A stretch of 64,000 nt of DNA from Strigamia acuminata (GCA_949358305.1 CASHSZ010000048.1:1-64000), one strand, 5' to 3'. Shown: positions 36,440 through 46,480, numbered from the stretch's first letter. Numbers and translations are program-made. Notes: a model not told the origin generated them from the letters alone.

Positions 36440-36888
36440 TCGAATACGTTCTTGTGGTGCCCGTGACCAGGATTCCGTCTGAAATCTGTGAGTTTTTCCG
36501 GTTCGTTTTGGATACGTTTCTTCGCGTGTTTGTTGCGACGGGAGAACAATACGTTCGTGATTCGTCGTCTGCTACTAGTGTCGCCGTTCAACGTGACAAC
36601 AGTCACGACTGGGACAGCTCTTGCGTCGAGTGCGAACTTTTGTGTGTCATCAGCGGGATTCTACGGTCGCCATCTTGGATTAGGATAACACAACGCGCTG
36701 TGCTGAGAAGTCGATTCGCCCCTGGATTTATTGCTTTTCTTGTGTTTTATCATTCAGTGCATTTATTTTGGAGGTTTTGTTTGCATGAGGGTATTGTTTT
36801 GGGTATTCTTTTTGGTGTTATTGCTGTTTCATATGCTAATCTTAAGGGAAATTTAGTAAAAAGTGAATTATATTGCAAATTGTTTTAG
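36289..36888 (+). pseudogene. Possible leader reading frame of BEL-2 (unrecognised, perhaps decayed)
   Basis: An ATG-initiated frame of about 199 codons that starts inside the LTR, runs through the primer site and aligns with the BEL-1 leader frame for about 90 codons. It lacks the ATG used in BEL-1 (AGG where BEL-1 has ATGG) and shifts frame relative to BEL-1 after the shared LHEGIVLGI. The homologous remainder continues in another frame past 36888. It is either a degenerate accessory frame or not coding. Confidence 0.25.
36455..36475 (+). other. BEL-2 primer-binding site, tRNA-His-like
   Basis: TGGTGCCCGTGACCAGGATT begins 15 nt after the LTR end. It equals the complement of the 3' end of insect-type tRNA-His as I recall it, apart from one extra C. 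Minus-strand synthesis would be primed here. The spacer in both BEL elements begins TCGAATA. Confidence 0.65.
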
Positions 36889-36905
36889 TGTTTTCTTTAA
36901 TTTTA

Positions 36906-36956
36906 TGCATGCATCTCCATATAACTGGCATAACCAGGGGAGATTTAGATTTTTTG
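36906..36956 (+). promoter_or_regulatory. Conserved leader stem-loop block, BEL-2
   Basis: One difference in 51 nt from BEL-1 (A for T in the inner loop, near 36930). It has a TGCATGCA palindrome, outer arms ATCTCC/GGAGAT and inner arms CTGG/CCAG. The differing base falls in the predicted loop, so pairing is kept. Confidence 0.6.
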
Positions 36957-37349
36957 AAGCTAGTTACTGGTCAGTCTCTCATTGCAAGGGCTGTCAGTTA
37001 TTAACGCTAAAATTTAATAGTGGTTTTCGTGCGAATTTCGTTCCAAACGAATCGCCGAAAATATTTCAAACTTGTGTAGGACTTTTTGAGTCACGTTTTT
37101 CATACGTGATCAAGGTCGCTCGTTTGTTTTGGCATCCTTGATTGTCAAAACACTCGATATTCTTGTGCATTTTCAATTGATTTTTTGTCATTTGGGCAAT
37201 TAAACGTTGAAAAATTCTGTGTATTTTTGGGGGATAAAATAACAAATTTTATTCTTTTAAAAAATTGAAAGCGAAGTGTTTTTTGTCAAACGAGATTTTA
37301 TCTTCCTTTTCGCAATTTGCAGCCGTGAATTTGTGAGAGGAGAGAAAAC

Positions 37350-39752
37350 ATGGCAGATCCTTCCGTGCAAAACATGATCACTCCAGAACAACTAGAAATT
37401 CTGGAGACAAAATGGGAAGCGCTACTCACTTCACTCTCCGCTTTGCTGACTGTATCGGAGCAGACCAGCGACCCGGGAGAGTTGGAGGCGCTGCTATCTA
37501 CAGCAAATATTCGAGAGACACGTGCTGTCAATGAACTCAATGATCTTCAAATACATTCTGAACATGGATTTTATCTTGAAGCCATTGAAAAACTCGAGGC
37601 AGTTCAAACAAGAGTGGATCTTCTCCGCGGACGTTGGGAAGTATCGAAACGGTCCCTTCCTACACTGGGAGGACGACTAAATATGTCAACTGCATCTGGC
37701 GGTCATACGACAATGAATGCTTCTTTCCGAAAAATCCAGAAATTGCCAAAATTGGAGTCTGTGAAGTTCGATGGGGACATTTTGAAGTACAAGACCTTCA
37801 AAAGTAACTTCGAAACTTCAGTTCATAAGGACCCAGACTTAAGCGATGTGGAAAAGCTTCAATATCTACAAACAATGTGTGTTGGCGAAGCAGCCACTTT
37901 GATTTCAACTTTTCCCTTGATCGAGGAATCATACCATTTGGCTCGTGAAGAGTTGGAGAGGAACTACGGGGATGAGGACGCACAGCAAACTGCCCTCATC
38001 AGATCAATTAGAGAAATGAAAATTGTTACAAGTGTCTATCCAACTAAAGCGTTAAGAACAAATTTAACCAAAATTTCTTCCACCGTCAGACTCCTTGAGC
38101 AGTTGAAAATACCCATACAAACTTCAGGTGCTTTTCTCATGCCGGATATTATTAGCAAATTTCCAACTCAAATGGCATTGCGTTTTTATCAGGTGCATGG
38201 AATTCAAAACAAAAACATTATGACACTACTTGACTTTTTCTTGAAGGAAGTAGCTATGGCAGAAAGAACTGACAATTCTTCTCATTCTGAAAAAGTAAAG
38301 AAGGAGAAAACTGAAGCCGAAAAAAGCAAGCAAAAGGGTTCCATGACCACGTGTGCTGCGACTCAAGATTCTAAACCGCAATCAAATGCTAAAGTGAAGT
38401 CCGGAGAGTCCAAACAAGACAACAAATCTTCCAACTCGAAGACCATCAAGTGTATTTTTTGTGAAGAAGACCATTTGAATGGTTCATGCAAAAAGGAATT
38501 CGAAGTTAATGCGAAGATTGAAATCATAAAAAAGAATAGACTTTGCTTCAATTGTTTTAGAACTGGCCATCGCGTCGGGGACTGTAAAGTGAAGTTTTCC
38601 TGCAAACATTGTGGCGGAAGACACCACTCCACAATTTGCAGAAAGTCCGATGTGAAGAATTCATCAAGCGTTGTCGAGAAGCCCAAGGAGCCACAAGTGA
38701 CAACACACGTCTCGTGCGCGATCTCCGCGACTCTTCAACTAATGATCTTCACTGCCGATCTTAAGACAAGAAATGGTGGTTCACATCACATCAGAGGCAT
38801 GATCGACCCAGGAAGCCACCGATCATTTATTACGACAGAACTTGTGCATAGACTGAAATTAACAAAGTGCGGCAGTATTTCTGCAACCACGCAACGGTTC
38901 AACGACTCAAAGCCTGCTGCCACAGACTATGACGTGTTTAATGTTATTTTGCAAAGCAAGAATGACCATCAGGACTTGAAATTGTCGATGCTTTCAGTTG
39001 AGAATTTGCCAAAAGTACAGGGCATTTTAAATGCGTCGGTAATAGACAAAGTGAAAAAATTGAATCTGGAACTTGCTGAAGACCTACCCGCGAAGACTTC
39101 CCAAATAGACATTCTTTTAGGAGTCGACGTGTGGTGGAAGGTCGTTAAGGATGGCAAGAAAAAAGTCAACGCCGACCTTGGACTAATCAACACTTTATTT
39201 GGATGGGTTCTGACAGGAGCAGCAGGAAACACAGATTTGTTTGATGATGAAGCAGACTTAACCACGTGTTGCAACACTTGCAACGTTGACATAAATGAGA
39301 AGTTGGACAAATTGTGGAATTTGGAGGCAATTGGTATAAATGCTGGTGAAAAAGAATCCGATTTCACAAGAGATCGCTTTGAAGCCACAACGAAACGTCT
39401 TGACGACGGAAGATATGAAGTGATGCTTCCCTTTAATGGACAAGAAACTGACTTAGATTCCAACTGGGAACTCGCCATGAACCAATTAGCCAACACGCTT
39501 AAACGAATCGATGCAAATGAGGACTATAAAAAACGATACGACGACTCGATGTGGCAGTACATCGAGGAAAATCACGCGGAGGAAGTCCCAAAGGAGGAAC
39601 GTTTTCTCAAGAAGGGGATATATAATATACCTCACCACCCCGTCATAAAAGAGGATCGAGATACTTCCAAATTTAGAGTCGTGTTTAACGCGTCTTCATC
39701 CAAGAAGGGAAAACTTTCCCTCAATGACTGTTTATTTCCGGGACCTTCCCTC
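37350..39752 (+). pseudogene. gag-pol: BEL-2 Gag-Pol, 5' part (gag, protease, start of RT), cut by copia insertion
   Basis: Starts at an ATG in strong context (AACATGG). It encodes 801 codons before running into a stop formed by the first bases of the copia LTR. Domains match BEL-1: DUF1759-like gag; zinc knuckles C368/C371/H375/C380, C399/C402/H407/C412 and C418/C421/H425/C430; and a protease region with D486-P-G-S (38805-38813), the same unusual proline as BEL-1 but a different proline codon. RT is cut after the GPSL segment, before its first catalytic aspartate. A truncated Gag-protease product could still be made. The coding frame continues at 46486, so the insertion alone disrupts it. 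Confidence 0.93.
39748..39752. other. Target-site duplication of the copia element, left copy (CCCTC)
   Basis: CCCTC at 39748-39752 and 46481-46485, both within BEL-2 coding sequence. Confidence 0.93.
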
Positions 39753-40217
39753 TGATGAGATTGTAGGCGCCGGACATCAGGAAAATAGAGCTGAGACATG
39801 ATTTAATGGGTGCGGGAACTCGCATTGCGCGACCGCCATCTTTAATCGTCACGAACCACAGTAAAAACGACTGCTTTGAGGCTAGCCGCCCTCAAAGTAT
39901 GAATACAAGCTTACAATAGAACAAATCATTGTTAGCAAGCAATGATTTGTCCTTTACATGATAAACAATAAGGGAGGAGCAAATAAGCGATAAACAACTC
40001 AAAAGCAATGGAAAAACTAAACGAATATTGCTCATTTGAGCGGACGACGAGAAGGCACATCTTTACAAGTAAATAAACTAGTTGCGGCACATAACAAGCA
40101 GGGTAAAAATCAGGATCAACTAGTTTAACTAAGTCACAGCAAAGTAAAGACATGCACGTTGCATTTAGCCATAAATATGCAACTAATAAATCTCAAACAG
40201 TTGGGCATATCCCAACA
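39753..40217 (-). repeat. Copia 3' LTR (465 bp)
   Basis: Matches 46016-46480 without visible difference. The short minus-strand frame inside it is duplicated only because the LTR is. Confidence 0.95.
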
Positions 40218-40230
40218 AATCCCCCTTTGC
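40218..40230 (-). other. Copia polypurine tract
   Basis: In element orientation GCAAAGGGGGATT abuts the 3' LTR, 4 nt after the Gag-Pol stop codon (TAG at 40237-40235). It is the expected plus-strand primer. Confidence 0.85.
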
Positions 40231-40234
40231 GCAA

Positions 40235-43200
40235 CTATTTGACTGCAACAAAAATATGCTCACAGAGCTGACATAATCTGGGGCGCGGCAACCATTTTGT
40301 CATCAAATCCGCGATGTTCAATTCGCCAGGCACATGTTTAATACTAAACACGCCTTTTTCATACCAATCACGAAGAAAGTGCAATTTAACATCTATATGT
40401 TTATTTGCACGGTTCTCGATCTTGTTTTTCGCATAATTGATTGCCGGCATGCTATCGGCGTAGACGCAAGGGACATTTCGGTTGAAACACAAGATGATAT
40501 CGGCTTCGTACAGGCGTTCAAGCCATATCACTTCTCTCACGCCATCGACAACTGCGAGAAATTCGCTTTCCATTATACTCAATGAAGTCATGGATTGTTT
40601 TCGACAATTCCATGAAATCGGAACCCCTCCTAAATAAACTATGTGGCCACCAAAGCTTCTCCTACTGTCTTGATCCAAGGCAAAGGACGCGTCGGTGTAA
40701 ACCGTTAAATTATTGTTCTTACAATTTGCCAGGTTGATAACATAGTTGGGGGTATTCGCCAGATATCTCAACACTTGTATTAGCATTTTAACATGCCTGT
40801 TAGAATGGGTCTCATTGTATTGAGATAATACAATAACGCTGAAGAGAATATCTGGACGCGTTCTATTCGCGATAAAGAGTAAACTCCCTACTAGGGACCT
40901 GTATGGGAACGTCGAGTTTATTTGTTCACCCGGTTGTACCTTCTGTATCATGGTACCGACTGTGACTGGGATTTTAATTTTATGGCACGGATCAATGTCG
41001 TATTTCTCGACTAATTTCGCAATATAACTCTTTTGATGTACTAAAATGTCCCCATTTTTCCTTTCAAAATGAATCCCTAATAAAAGAGTCACCGGTCCAA
41101 GGTTGACAATTTCAAAGCTCTCTTGAATCCACTCGATGATACATTGTTCAACGAAAGCATCACGACTAAACAAAACAATGTCGTCCACGTAAAACAAAAG
41201 TACGGCATCTGAGCCGTAATTATATACGCAATTCAGTCCTAAGACTGGAGTAAATCCTATTTCCAGTAATCGTTCGTGGAGCTTGAAATACCACATCCTT
41301 CCGGACTGGTGAAGTCCGTATAAGGATTTGACTAGACGCCAACACTTGTGTTGGTTCTCCTTGGTCCGGAAGCCCTTGGGGATATTAATGTATTGTGGCA
41401 CATCAAGGTCTCCGTACAAGTACGCAGACTTGATGTCGAGATGTGTATCTCGCCAGCCTTGCAGAACCACAAGAGAACAAAAGAATATAAGCACGAGAAC
41501 AAAGTTGACCACTGGTGAAAATATCTCAGTGAAGTCAACTCCCTCCTTCTGCCCAAAACCTTGCGCAACTAAACGTGCTCTCCAACGCTTAATTGCCCCA
41601 GTGTAGTCACGCTTGATTTTGTAAATCCATTTTGTTCCCAGTAAATTCATCCCCTCGGTTTTATCAACTTCCTCGTAAACTTTCCTGTCATTAAAGATAT
41701 TAATCTCATCATCCATGGCATCCTGCCAGTCGGATTTATTGGGGTTGGACATAGCTTCTTCGAAAGTATCCGGCTCGACGGATGCATGACCGGCGAACCC
41801 AACGGTCTCATCTGTTGCCTTAAAGTCGAAACAACCCCCATCGTACTGATAGTTTTCCTCTTTGCACCATCGTACAACATCAATCCGACTGCGGATTCTA
41901 TCGCCAAGTGGTGTTATGTAGATTACATCTACCTGGCCAGCAGTTTCACCACTCTGCCTAACGGTTTCTCTCCGCTGCCATTGTGTCATATCTAAAATTT
42001 TTAACTTCTCGGGAGCAGCTGCACGCTGTTTCACTGTGTCCCCCTTTAACTTAACACCCCGTGGTGGGTTCCTCCTAACTGGTGGGGGGGTGAGAGTCGG
42101 ATTTGGAAGCCGAACTTCCACTTGTTGCTCCTCCTCTTCTTCGATCCCACCAACAGCTTGGGCGATTTCTTCCACAGCTTCAGGCTCGACCGCCTGTTGG
42201 ACTAATTGGGGATTCGGAATCGCATGTTTCGGGGCCTGAAACAACTGCTGTATGACAGGGGGCACCTGTTGCTGTTGTACAGCAGGTAGGATCTCATCAT
42301 CTGAATCTTCATCCCATGATGCCGCTACAAAATCTGGCTCACGTGGGATGGAATTTGATTGCACCGATTCATGCCAAAAAACATTTTCATTAATCTTTAC
42401 ATGCTTTGAAGCAATCACTTGGTTGGACTTGGGGTCCCAAACTCGATACCCACGCGTCTTAATTGCGTAACCGACTAGGGCCCCAGGCCATGCCCTTTCT
42501 TCCAACTTGCTTCTCCTTGTTTGCGAAGGAATGTGCACGAAAACTTTAGAACCGATACATCTTAGATGTCTCAACGACATTTTCTTGTTATGAAACAAGT
42601 TGTAAGGGGTTTTCCCACTCAAGCTTGCATGTGGGAATCTATTTTTAAGATAGACAACTGTCACGGCTAATTCTGCCCACAAACCCTTTGGAAAATTGTT
42701 TTCGAAAAGCATGGCTCTAATTCCCCCAACAATTGTTCTGTTTGCTCTTTCGGCCACGGAATTCATTTCTGGGGAGTAGGGGTTTGTTTGGATGCACTTA
42801 AGCCCAATAGAAGCCGCATAGTCATCCCACTTTTTCGACACAAACTCCCCGCCGTTGTCTGTCTTGATGCATTTGACCTTTTTCCCGGTGCTGCGCTCAA
42901 CTTGTGTTTGCCATCGTTTGAAGCGCTCAAATGTATCCCCCTTATTCTTGATAATTTCCACCCACATGAAACGCGAATAATCATCTACAATTATTAGGTA
43001 ATAGCTGGCCCCTCCCAAAGATTTAAAAGGCTGGGGGCCCCACAGATCCATGTGGATTACTTCCAAAATTCCCTTTGTAGAAATTTCCGGGATTGGGGAA
43101 AAGGTTGCCCTAGTGCTCTTTGCCTTCGAACACGCGTCACAGGGTGAAAGTTCTTTGTCGGAGAGTTTAACTCCGAAAATATCCGGTGAAATTTCCATTT

Positions 43201-44908
43201 TTGCAATCCCACTTGCGTTAAAATGGCCCATTCTGGAGTGCCAAATGTCCATTGGCTGTGGTTTCACTTTGATCTTTTCGATTTTTCCCCCATTCGAATT
43301 ATTTTGCCCGTTAGTATCATTTAAATCGCTTTTCTTAAGATTTGACGCATTTACTAGCGCATTTACGCTCACTTGCTGCTTCGCTGCAGTCTGCACTGCG
43401 CCACTCAATGTGTTTAGTAATGCTGCCTTAAAATCTACTGTTTTTAGTAAAGGATTAATGACACTTTCACTTTTTACAACATTTTTGACCGAATTTCCAC
43501 CCACCGCTGCACTCTGTTGCGCAGAAGGTGCAGTTGTGTTCACAATATTGGCCTCTATTTTGCAGTTAACTTTGTACATCCGATCATTAGTTTTATCTGC
43601 AACAAGGAAAGGCTCACCAATTCGGTCTCTAAACATGGTCAACTTTCCATTTTTGATAAAAGTTGTGAAACCAGCTTCATCTGTCCGGCCCAGCGATAAG
43701 AGATTTTTCTTAAAATTTGGCGCAAAATACACATTTTGCAGTGTGATTTCCCTACATCTGCCTGCATAACAAGATGTAATCAACACGTTTCCAATGCCCT
43801 CGATTTTAGACTTCCCTTCCCCCTGCTGGACACTATAGCCGGACAGTGGCTTGAAGGTCACGAACCAACTTCTATTAAATGAAAAGTGATCTGTCGCACC
43901 GGTATCTATGTACCAGTGCGGATCAAAGTCGCAATGTGACATCAAAGACAATGGTGGTGACAAGGTGACTTCCTCTTCAGTTTGGTGAACTGCCGCTGAA
44001 AACATTGTCAAGGGCTCATCAAAAATGTCAACTTGTCCCAAATTGGCCTTTTTGGTCTTTCCACCACGGCCACGTCCTCGTGCAGTGCCTTTTGCTAGCT
44101 GTGCAGAGGTGCCACCTCGTTGGCTTTGCATATTCGCTTGTTGTTTGGGCGGTGACGGGCATTCTCTCGCGAAGTGACCAGTGCCGCCACAGGAAAAACA
44201 AGTCCGAGGTGTAAATGGCTGATTTCCGCCTTTTCCGCGTTGGAATCGCCCTTTTCCAAAGAATGCGCCTGCATTATCAGTGGAATCCTGTGTACGCATA
44301 CCATAGGAGTCTGAAGCTTCAAATAAACGATTATACTCTCCTAATAATCGGTCTTTCACTTTTGCAGGGGTGAAGTCCAAATCCTCCCAGTGATACATTA
44401 TTTGTTTTATAGTCTCATAAGTTGTAGGGAGGAAATCCATGTATTGGAATGCAATTTCCTCATCCGTCGGTATTACTTTGACATTCGCGAGTTCCGCGAC
44501 TTTTCTGTCGACACGGGCCAGAAAACACATCATCTCCTCATTGTCCATTAGATGCATTTGCAGGAACTCGCGCCTCAATCTGCCTTTCCGGGCGCGTGTG
44601 GTGGGCTGGTAAGCATCTCGGATTGCTTCCCACGCTCCTTTAGAAGTATCTTTGGCAACGGCCACGAGCTGTTGCGCTTCTTCGCAACTCAAGCATATCG
44701 TGGACCATGCTCGCTTCTCACGCACTCTAAAATCCCGTTTCTCTTTGGCTGTGGCGTTGGGACCCGGCGCGGTCTCGTCGCCCGTCACGTGGTCCCACAC
44801 GCCTTGCTGGGATAACAACAACTTCGCACCAATCGCCCATTGTGCATAATTTGTCCCATTTAGTTTTTTGATCGACTTATAATCGTCGCATTTCTCCTCC
44901 GACGCCAT
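40235..44908 (-). CDS. gag-pol: Copia Gag-Pol polyprotein (1557 aa), intact
   Basis: One uninterrupted frame. The N-terminal copia-type gag (about 10-200) starts with the family's LNGTNYAQW motif. A CCHC knuckle lies at C237/C240/H245/C250. Protease has D335-T-G-A. The integrase zinc site includes H556 and H562 with C590 and C593, and the core triad is D621, D684, E720 (D,D-35-E). After a Q/E/P-rich linker (about 850-960), RT (about 1035-1290) has D1158 and YVDD at 1240-1243. RNase H has D1406, E1447 and D1485. The order protease-integrase-RT-RNase H defines Ty1/copia. All catalytic residues checked are present. Gag and Pol are fused in one frame, so the excess of Gag over Pol would need splicing or processing; no mechanism is visible. 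Confidence 0.96.
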   Translation of the reverse strand: MASEEKCDDYKSIKKLNGTNYAQWAIGAKLLLSQQGVWDHVTGDETAPGPNATAKEKRDFRVREKRAWSTICLSCEEAQQLVAVAKDTSKGAWEAIRDAYQPTTRARKGRLRREFLQMHLMDNEEMMCFLARVDRKVAELANVKVIPTDEEIAFQYMDFLPTTYETIKQIMYHWEDLDFTPAKVKDRLLGEYNRLFEASDSYGMRTQDSTDNAGAFFGKGRFQRGKGGNQPFTPRTCFSCGGTGHFARECPSPPKQQANMQSQRGGTSAQLAKGTARGRGRGGKTKKANLGQVDIFDEPLTMFSAAVHQTEEEVTLSPPLSLMSHCDFDPHWYIDTGATDHFSFNRSWFVTFKPLSGYSVQQGEGKSKIEGIGNVLITSCYAGRCREITLQNVYFAPNFKKNLLSLGRTDEAGFTTFIKNGKLTMFRDRIGEPFLVADKTNDRMYKVNCKIEANIVNTTAPSAQQSAAVGGNSVKNVVKSESVINPLLKTVDFKAALLNTLSGAVQTAAKQQVSVNALVNASNLKKSDLNDTNGQNNSNGGKIEKIKVKPQPMDIWHSRMGHFNASGIAKMEISPDIFGVKLSDKELSPCDACSKAKSTRATFSPIPEISTKGILEVIHMDLWGPQPFKSLGGASYYLIIVDDYSRFMWVEIIKNKGDTFERFKRWQTQVERSTGKKVKCIKTDNGGEFVSKKWDDYAASIGLKCIQTNPYSPEMNSVAERANRTIVGGIRAMLFENNFPKGLWAELAVTVVYLKNRFPHASLSGKTPYNLFHNKKMSLRHLRCIGSKVFVHIPSQTRRSKLEERAWPGALVGYAIKTRGYRVWDPKSNQVIASKHVKINENVFWHESVQSNSIPREPDFVAASWDEDSDDEILPAVQQQQVPPVIQQLFQAPKHAIPNPQLVQQAVEPEAVEEIAQAVGGIEEEEEQQVEVRLPNPTLTPPPVRRNPPRGVKLKGDTVKQRAAAPEKLKILDMTQWQRRETVRQSGETAGQVDVIYITPLGDRIRSRIDVVRWCKEENYQYDGGCFDFKATDETVGFAGHASVEPDTFEEAMSNPNKSDWQDAMDDEINIFNDRKVYEEVDKTEGMNLLGTKWIYKIKRDYTGAIKRWRARLVAQGFGQKEGVDFTEIFSPVVNFVLVLIFFCSLVVLQGWRDTHLDIKSAYLYGDLDVPQYINIPKGFRTKENQHKCWRLVKSLYGLHQSGRMWYFKLHERLLEIGFTPVLGLNCVYNYGSDAVLLFYVDDIVLFSRDAFVEQCIIEWIQESFEIVNLGPVTLLLGIHFERKNGDILVHQKSYIAKLVEKYDIDPCHKIKIPVTVGTMIQKVQPGEQINSTFPYRSLVGSLLFIANRTRPDILFSVIVLSQYNETHSNRHVKMLIQVLRYLANTPNYVINLANCKNNNLTVYTDASFALDQDSRRSFGGHIVYLGGVPISWNCRKQSMTSLSIMESEFLAVVDGVREVIWLERLYEADIILCFNRNVPCVYADSMPAINYAKNKIENRANKHIDVKLHFLRDWYEKGVFSIKHVPGELNIADLMTKWLPRPRLCQLCEHIFVAVK

Positions 44909-46015
44909 ATCTAGTCGATTCGTCGCGAAGATTACACTTTATCACTAAATAAATCGTCGCACACACCAAATGAAGCACAAAACACACTCTTTACGCTTTT
45001 ATAAATGGCGTAAACCCCCAAAAGGTTTAGGCGAAAAATTATACAGTCTCCCTTGGACAAATCTCACTAAGTGAGATGCAAAACTTTACGTAGTATCTCC
45101 CGAGTTCCGACCGGACTCCTAGGACCGCGGGACACTCGGTGGCCAGAGAAAGCCTACGCAAAAATACAATTCCACTACGCGACTGCGTAAAGGGTGGAAA
45201 GGATACTACAAGACCCCCAAACAAAACCTTAAACTTATTAACAATGAATTTCGACAACTTAAAACTAAATAATAGTTGGCAAGGTGAAAATCCGTTGTTT
45301 TGCGGGTTGGTTTGCGTCGCAAAAATTCCCTCGTTGATCCCACGTCGTGAAATCGATGCACGTCGACTCAACGTGCTCGTCCGCACCTTCGTAGGATGTG
45401 CTCCGTGCACAAAACCTCAGGAAAATGCCAGCGCGTACGTTTAACCCGCTAACTGGTCTTCTAGGTGCTCAAATAGCTGATGCCTGTGTGCAAATTTATG
45501 CCCACACAGGTCCTTACGTTGAAAATTATTCTCACACGTCGTTTTTCGTCTGCTTTGACGAAAAATCCGGCCGCCGTCGAAAAATCGATTCGCACGATGA
45601 CTTCCGTGTTGATTTTCAACGAAAAACGGTCCAAAAATTACGTCGTTTCGACGTATTCTTTGTTGAATCGTGATGAGAGCGTGTGTCGATCCGTACACAC
45701 GATTCTCTGCTGGCTTCACGGCCGTACGCGATGAAGTCAAAAAAAATGGCGCCGCAGAAGAAAAATCTTCTTTATATCGGCAAATGTGCTTATTTCGCAC
45801 GAAAAAACGACAATTCTCACACTGTTTTGTTCCAAATTCGTTGGCGAATTGCCCGCACACGTTGTCAAAGCTCGTCCGCTTTGCTAAAATCCCGAAAACG
45901 GCGATACGTCTCTGCGACGATACCGACGAAGTCGCGATGTCCGTTCCTTCACAAAAATCGCCGCCAATTCATCACAAACGGTTGGCCGCGTCGTCAACCA
46001 TCCTCTGCTACCAAA
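44909..46015 (-). other. Copia 5' leader (1107 nt)
   Basis: Long leader between the 5' LTR and the Gag-Pol ATG. It contains the primer-binding site, several short unrecognised minus-strand frames (45039-45410 and 45441-45860 are the longest) and a perfect 8-bp inverted repeat ATCTCACT/AGTGAGAT at 45061-45077. I see no recognisable protein; upstream frames could affect translation of Gag-Pol. Confidence 0.7.
45996..46013 (-). other. Copia primer-binding site for initiator tRNA-Met
   Basis: In element orientation TGGTAGCAGAGGATGGTT lies 2 nt from the 5' LTR. This 18-nt site is the exact complement of the 3' end of animal initiator tRNA-Met as I recall it. Confidence 0.9.
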
Positions 46016-46480
46016 TGATGAGATTGTAGGCGCCGGACATCAGGAAAATAGAGCTGAGACATGATTTAATGGGTGCGGGAACTCGCATTGCGCGACCGCC
46101 ATCTTTAATCGTCACGAACCACAGTAAAAACGACTGCTTTGAGGCTAGCCGCCCTCAAAGTATGAATACAAGCTTACAATAGAACAAATCATTGTTAGCA
46201 AGCAATGATTTGTCCTTTACATGATAAACAATAAGGGAGGAGCAAATAAGCGATAAACAACTCAAAAGCAATGGAAAAACTAAACGAATATTGCTCATTT
46301 GAGCGGACGACGAGAAGGCACATCTTTACAAGTAAATAAACTAGTTGCGGCACATAACAAGCAGGGTAAAAATCAGGATCAACTAGTTTAACTAAGTCAC
46401 AGCAAAGTAAAGACATGCACGTTGCATTTAGCCATAAATATGCAACTAATAAATCTCAAACAGTTGGGCATATCCCAACA
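46016..46480 (-). repeat. Copia 5' LTR (465 bp)
   Basis: Same sequence as 39753-40217. It would carry the promoter of the copia element, transcribing leftward across BEL-2. Confidence 0.95.

Larger units (their letters stand above)
36440..37349 (+). other. BEL-2 5' leader (910 nt)
   Basis: Lies between the 5' LTR and the Gag-Pol ATG. It contains the primer-binding site, a partly open leader frame and the 51-nt conserved block. Its last part carries GCCGTGAATTTG just before the Gag-Pol start, as in BEL-1. Confidence 0.85.
39753..46480 (-). mobile_element. Complete Ty1/copia LTR retrotransposon nested in BEL-2
   Basis: 6728-bp element on the minus strand. LTRs (46016-46480 as 5', 39753-40217 as 3') are 465 bp each and show no difference by eye. 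In element orientation they begin TGTTGGGATAT and end ATCTCATCA. An 18-nt initiator tRNA-Met primer site, a purine tract, a 5-bp duplication and an intact Gag-Pol with integrase ahead of RT (the copia order) are all present. This is a very young and possibly active copy. Confidence 0.96.

Noticed and set aside
38969-39496. 175-codon frame antisense to BEL-2, matching a 131-codon frame at 20154-20549 in BEL-1
   Set aside because: Both are antisense to the same conserved pol segment, so their similarity follows from conservation of the sense protein.
43050-43769. 239-codon frame antisense to copia Gag-Pol
   Set aside because: Shadow of the real coding strand, where catalytic motifs are clear; no domain recognised.
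45039-45860. Two leader frames (123 and 139 codons) in the copia element
   Set aside because: No recognisable domain, no second copy to compare, and location upstream of the Gag-Pol start; treated as chance upstream frames.
45996-46013. Possible tRNA gene fragment
   Set aside because: Only the last 18 nt of initiator tRNA-Met are present and they sit 2 nt from an LTR; it is a primer-binding site.
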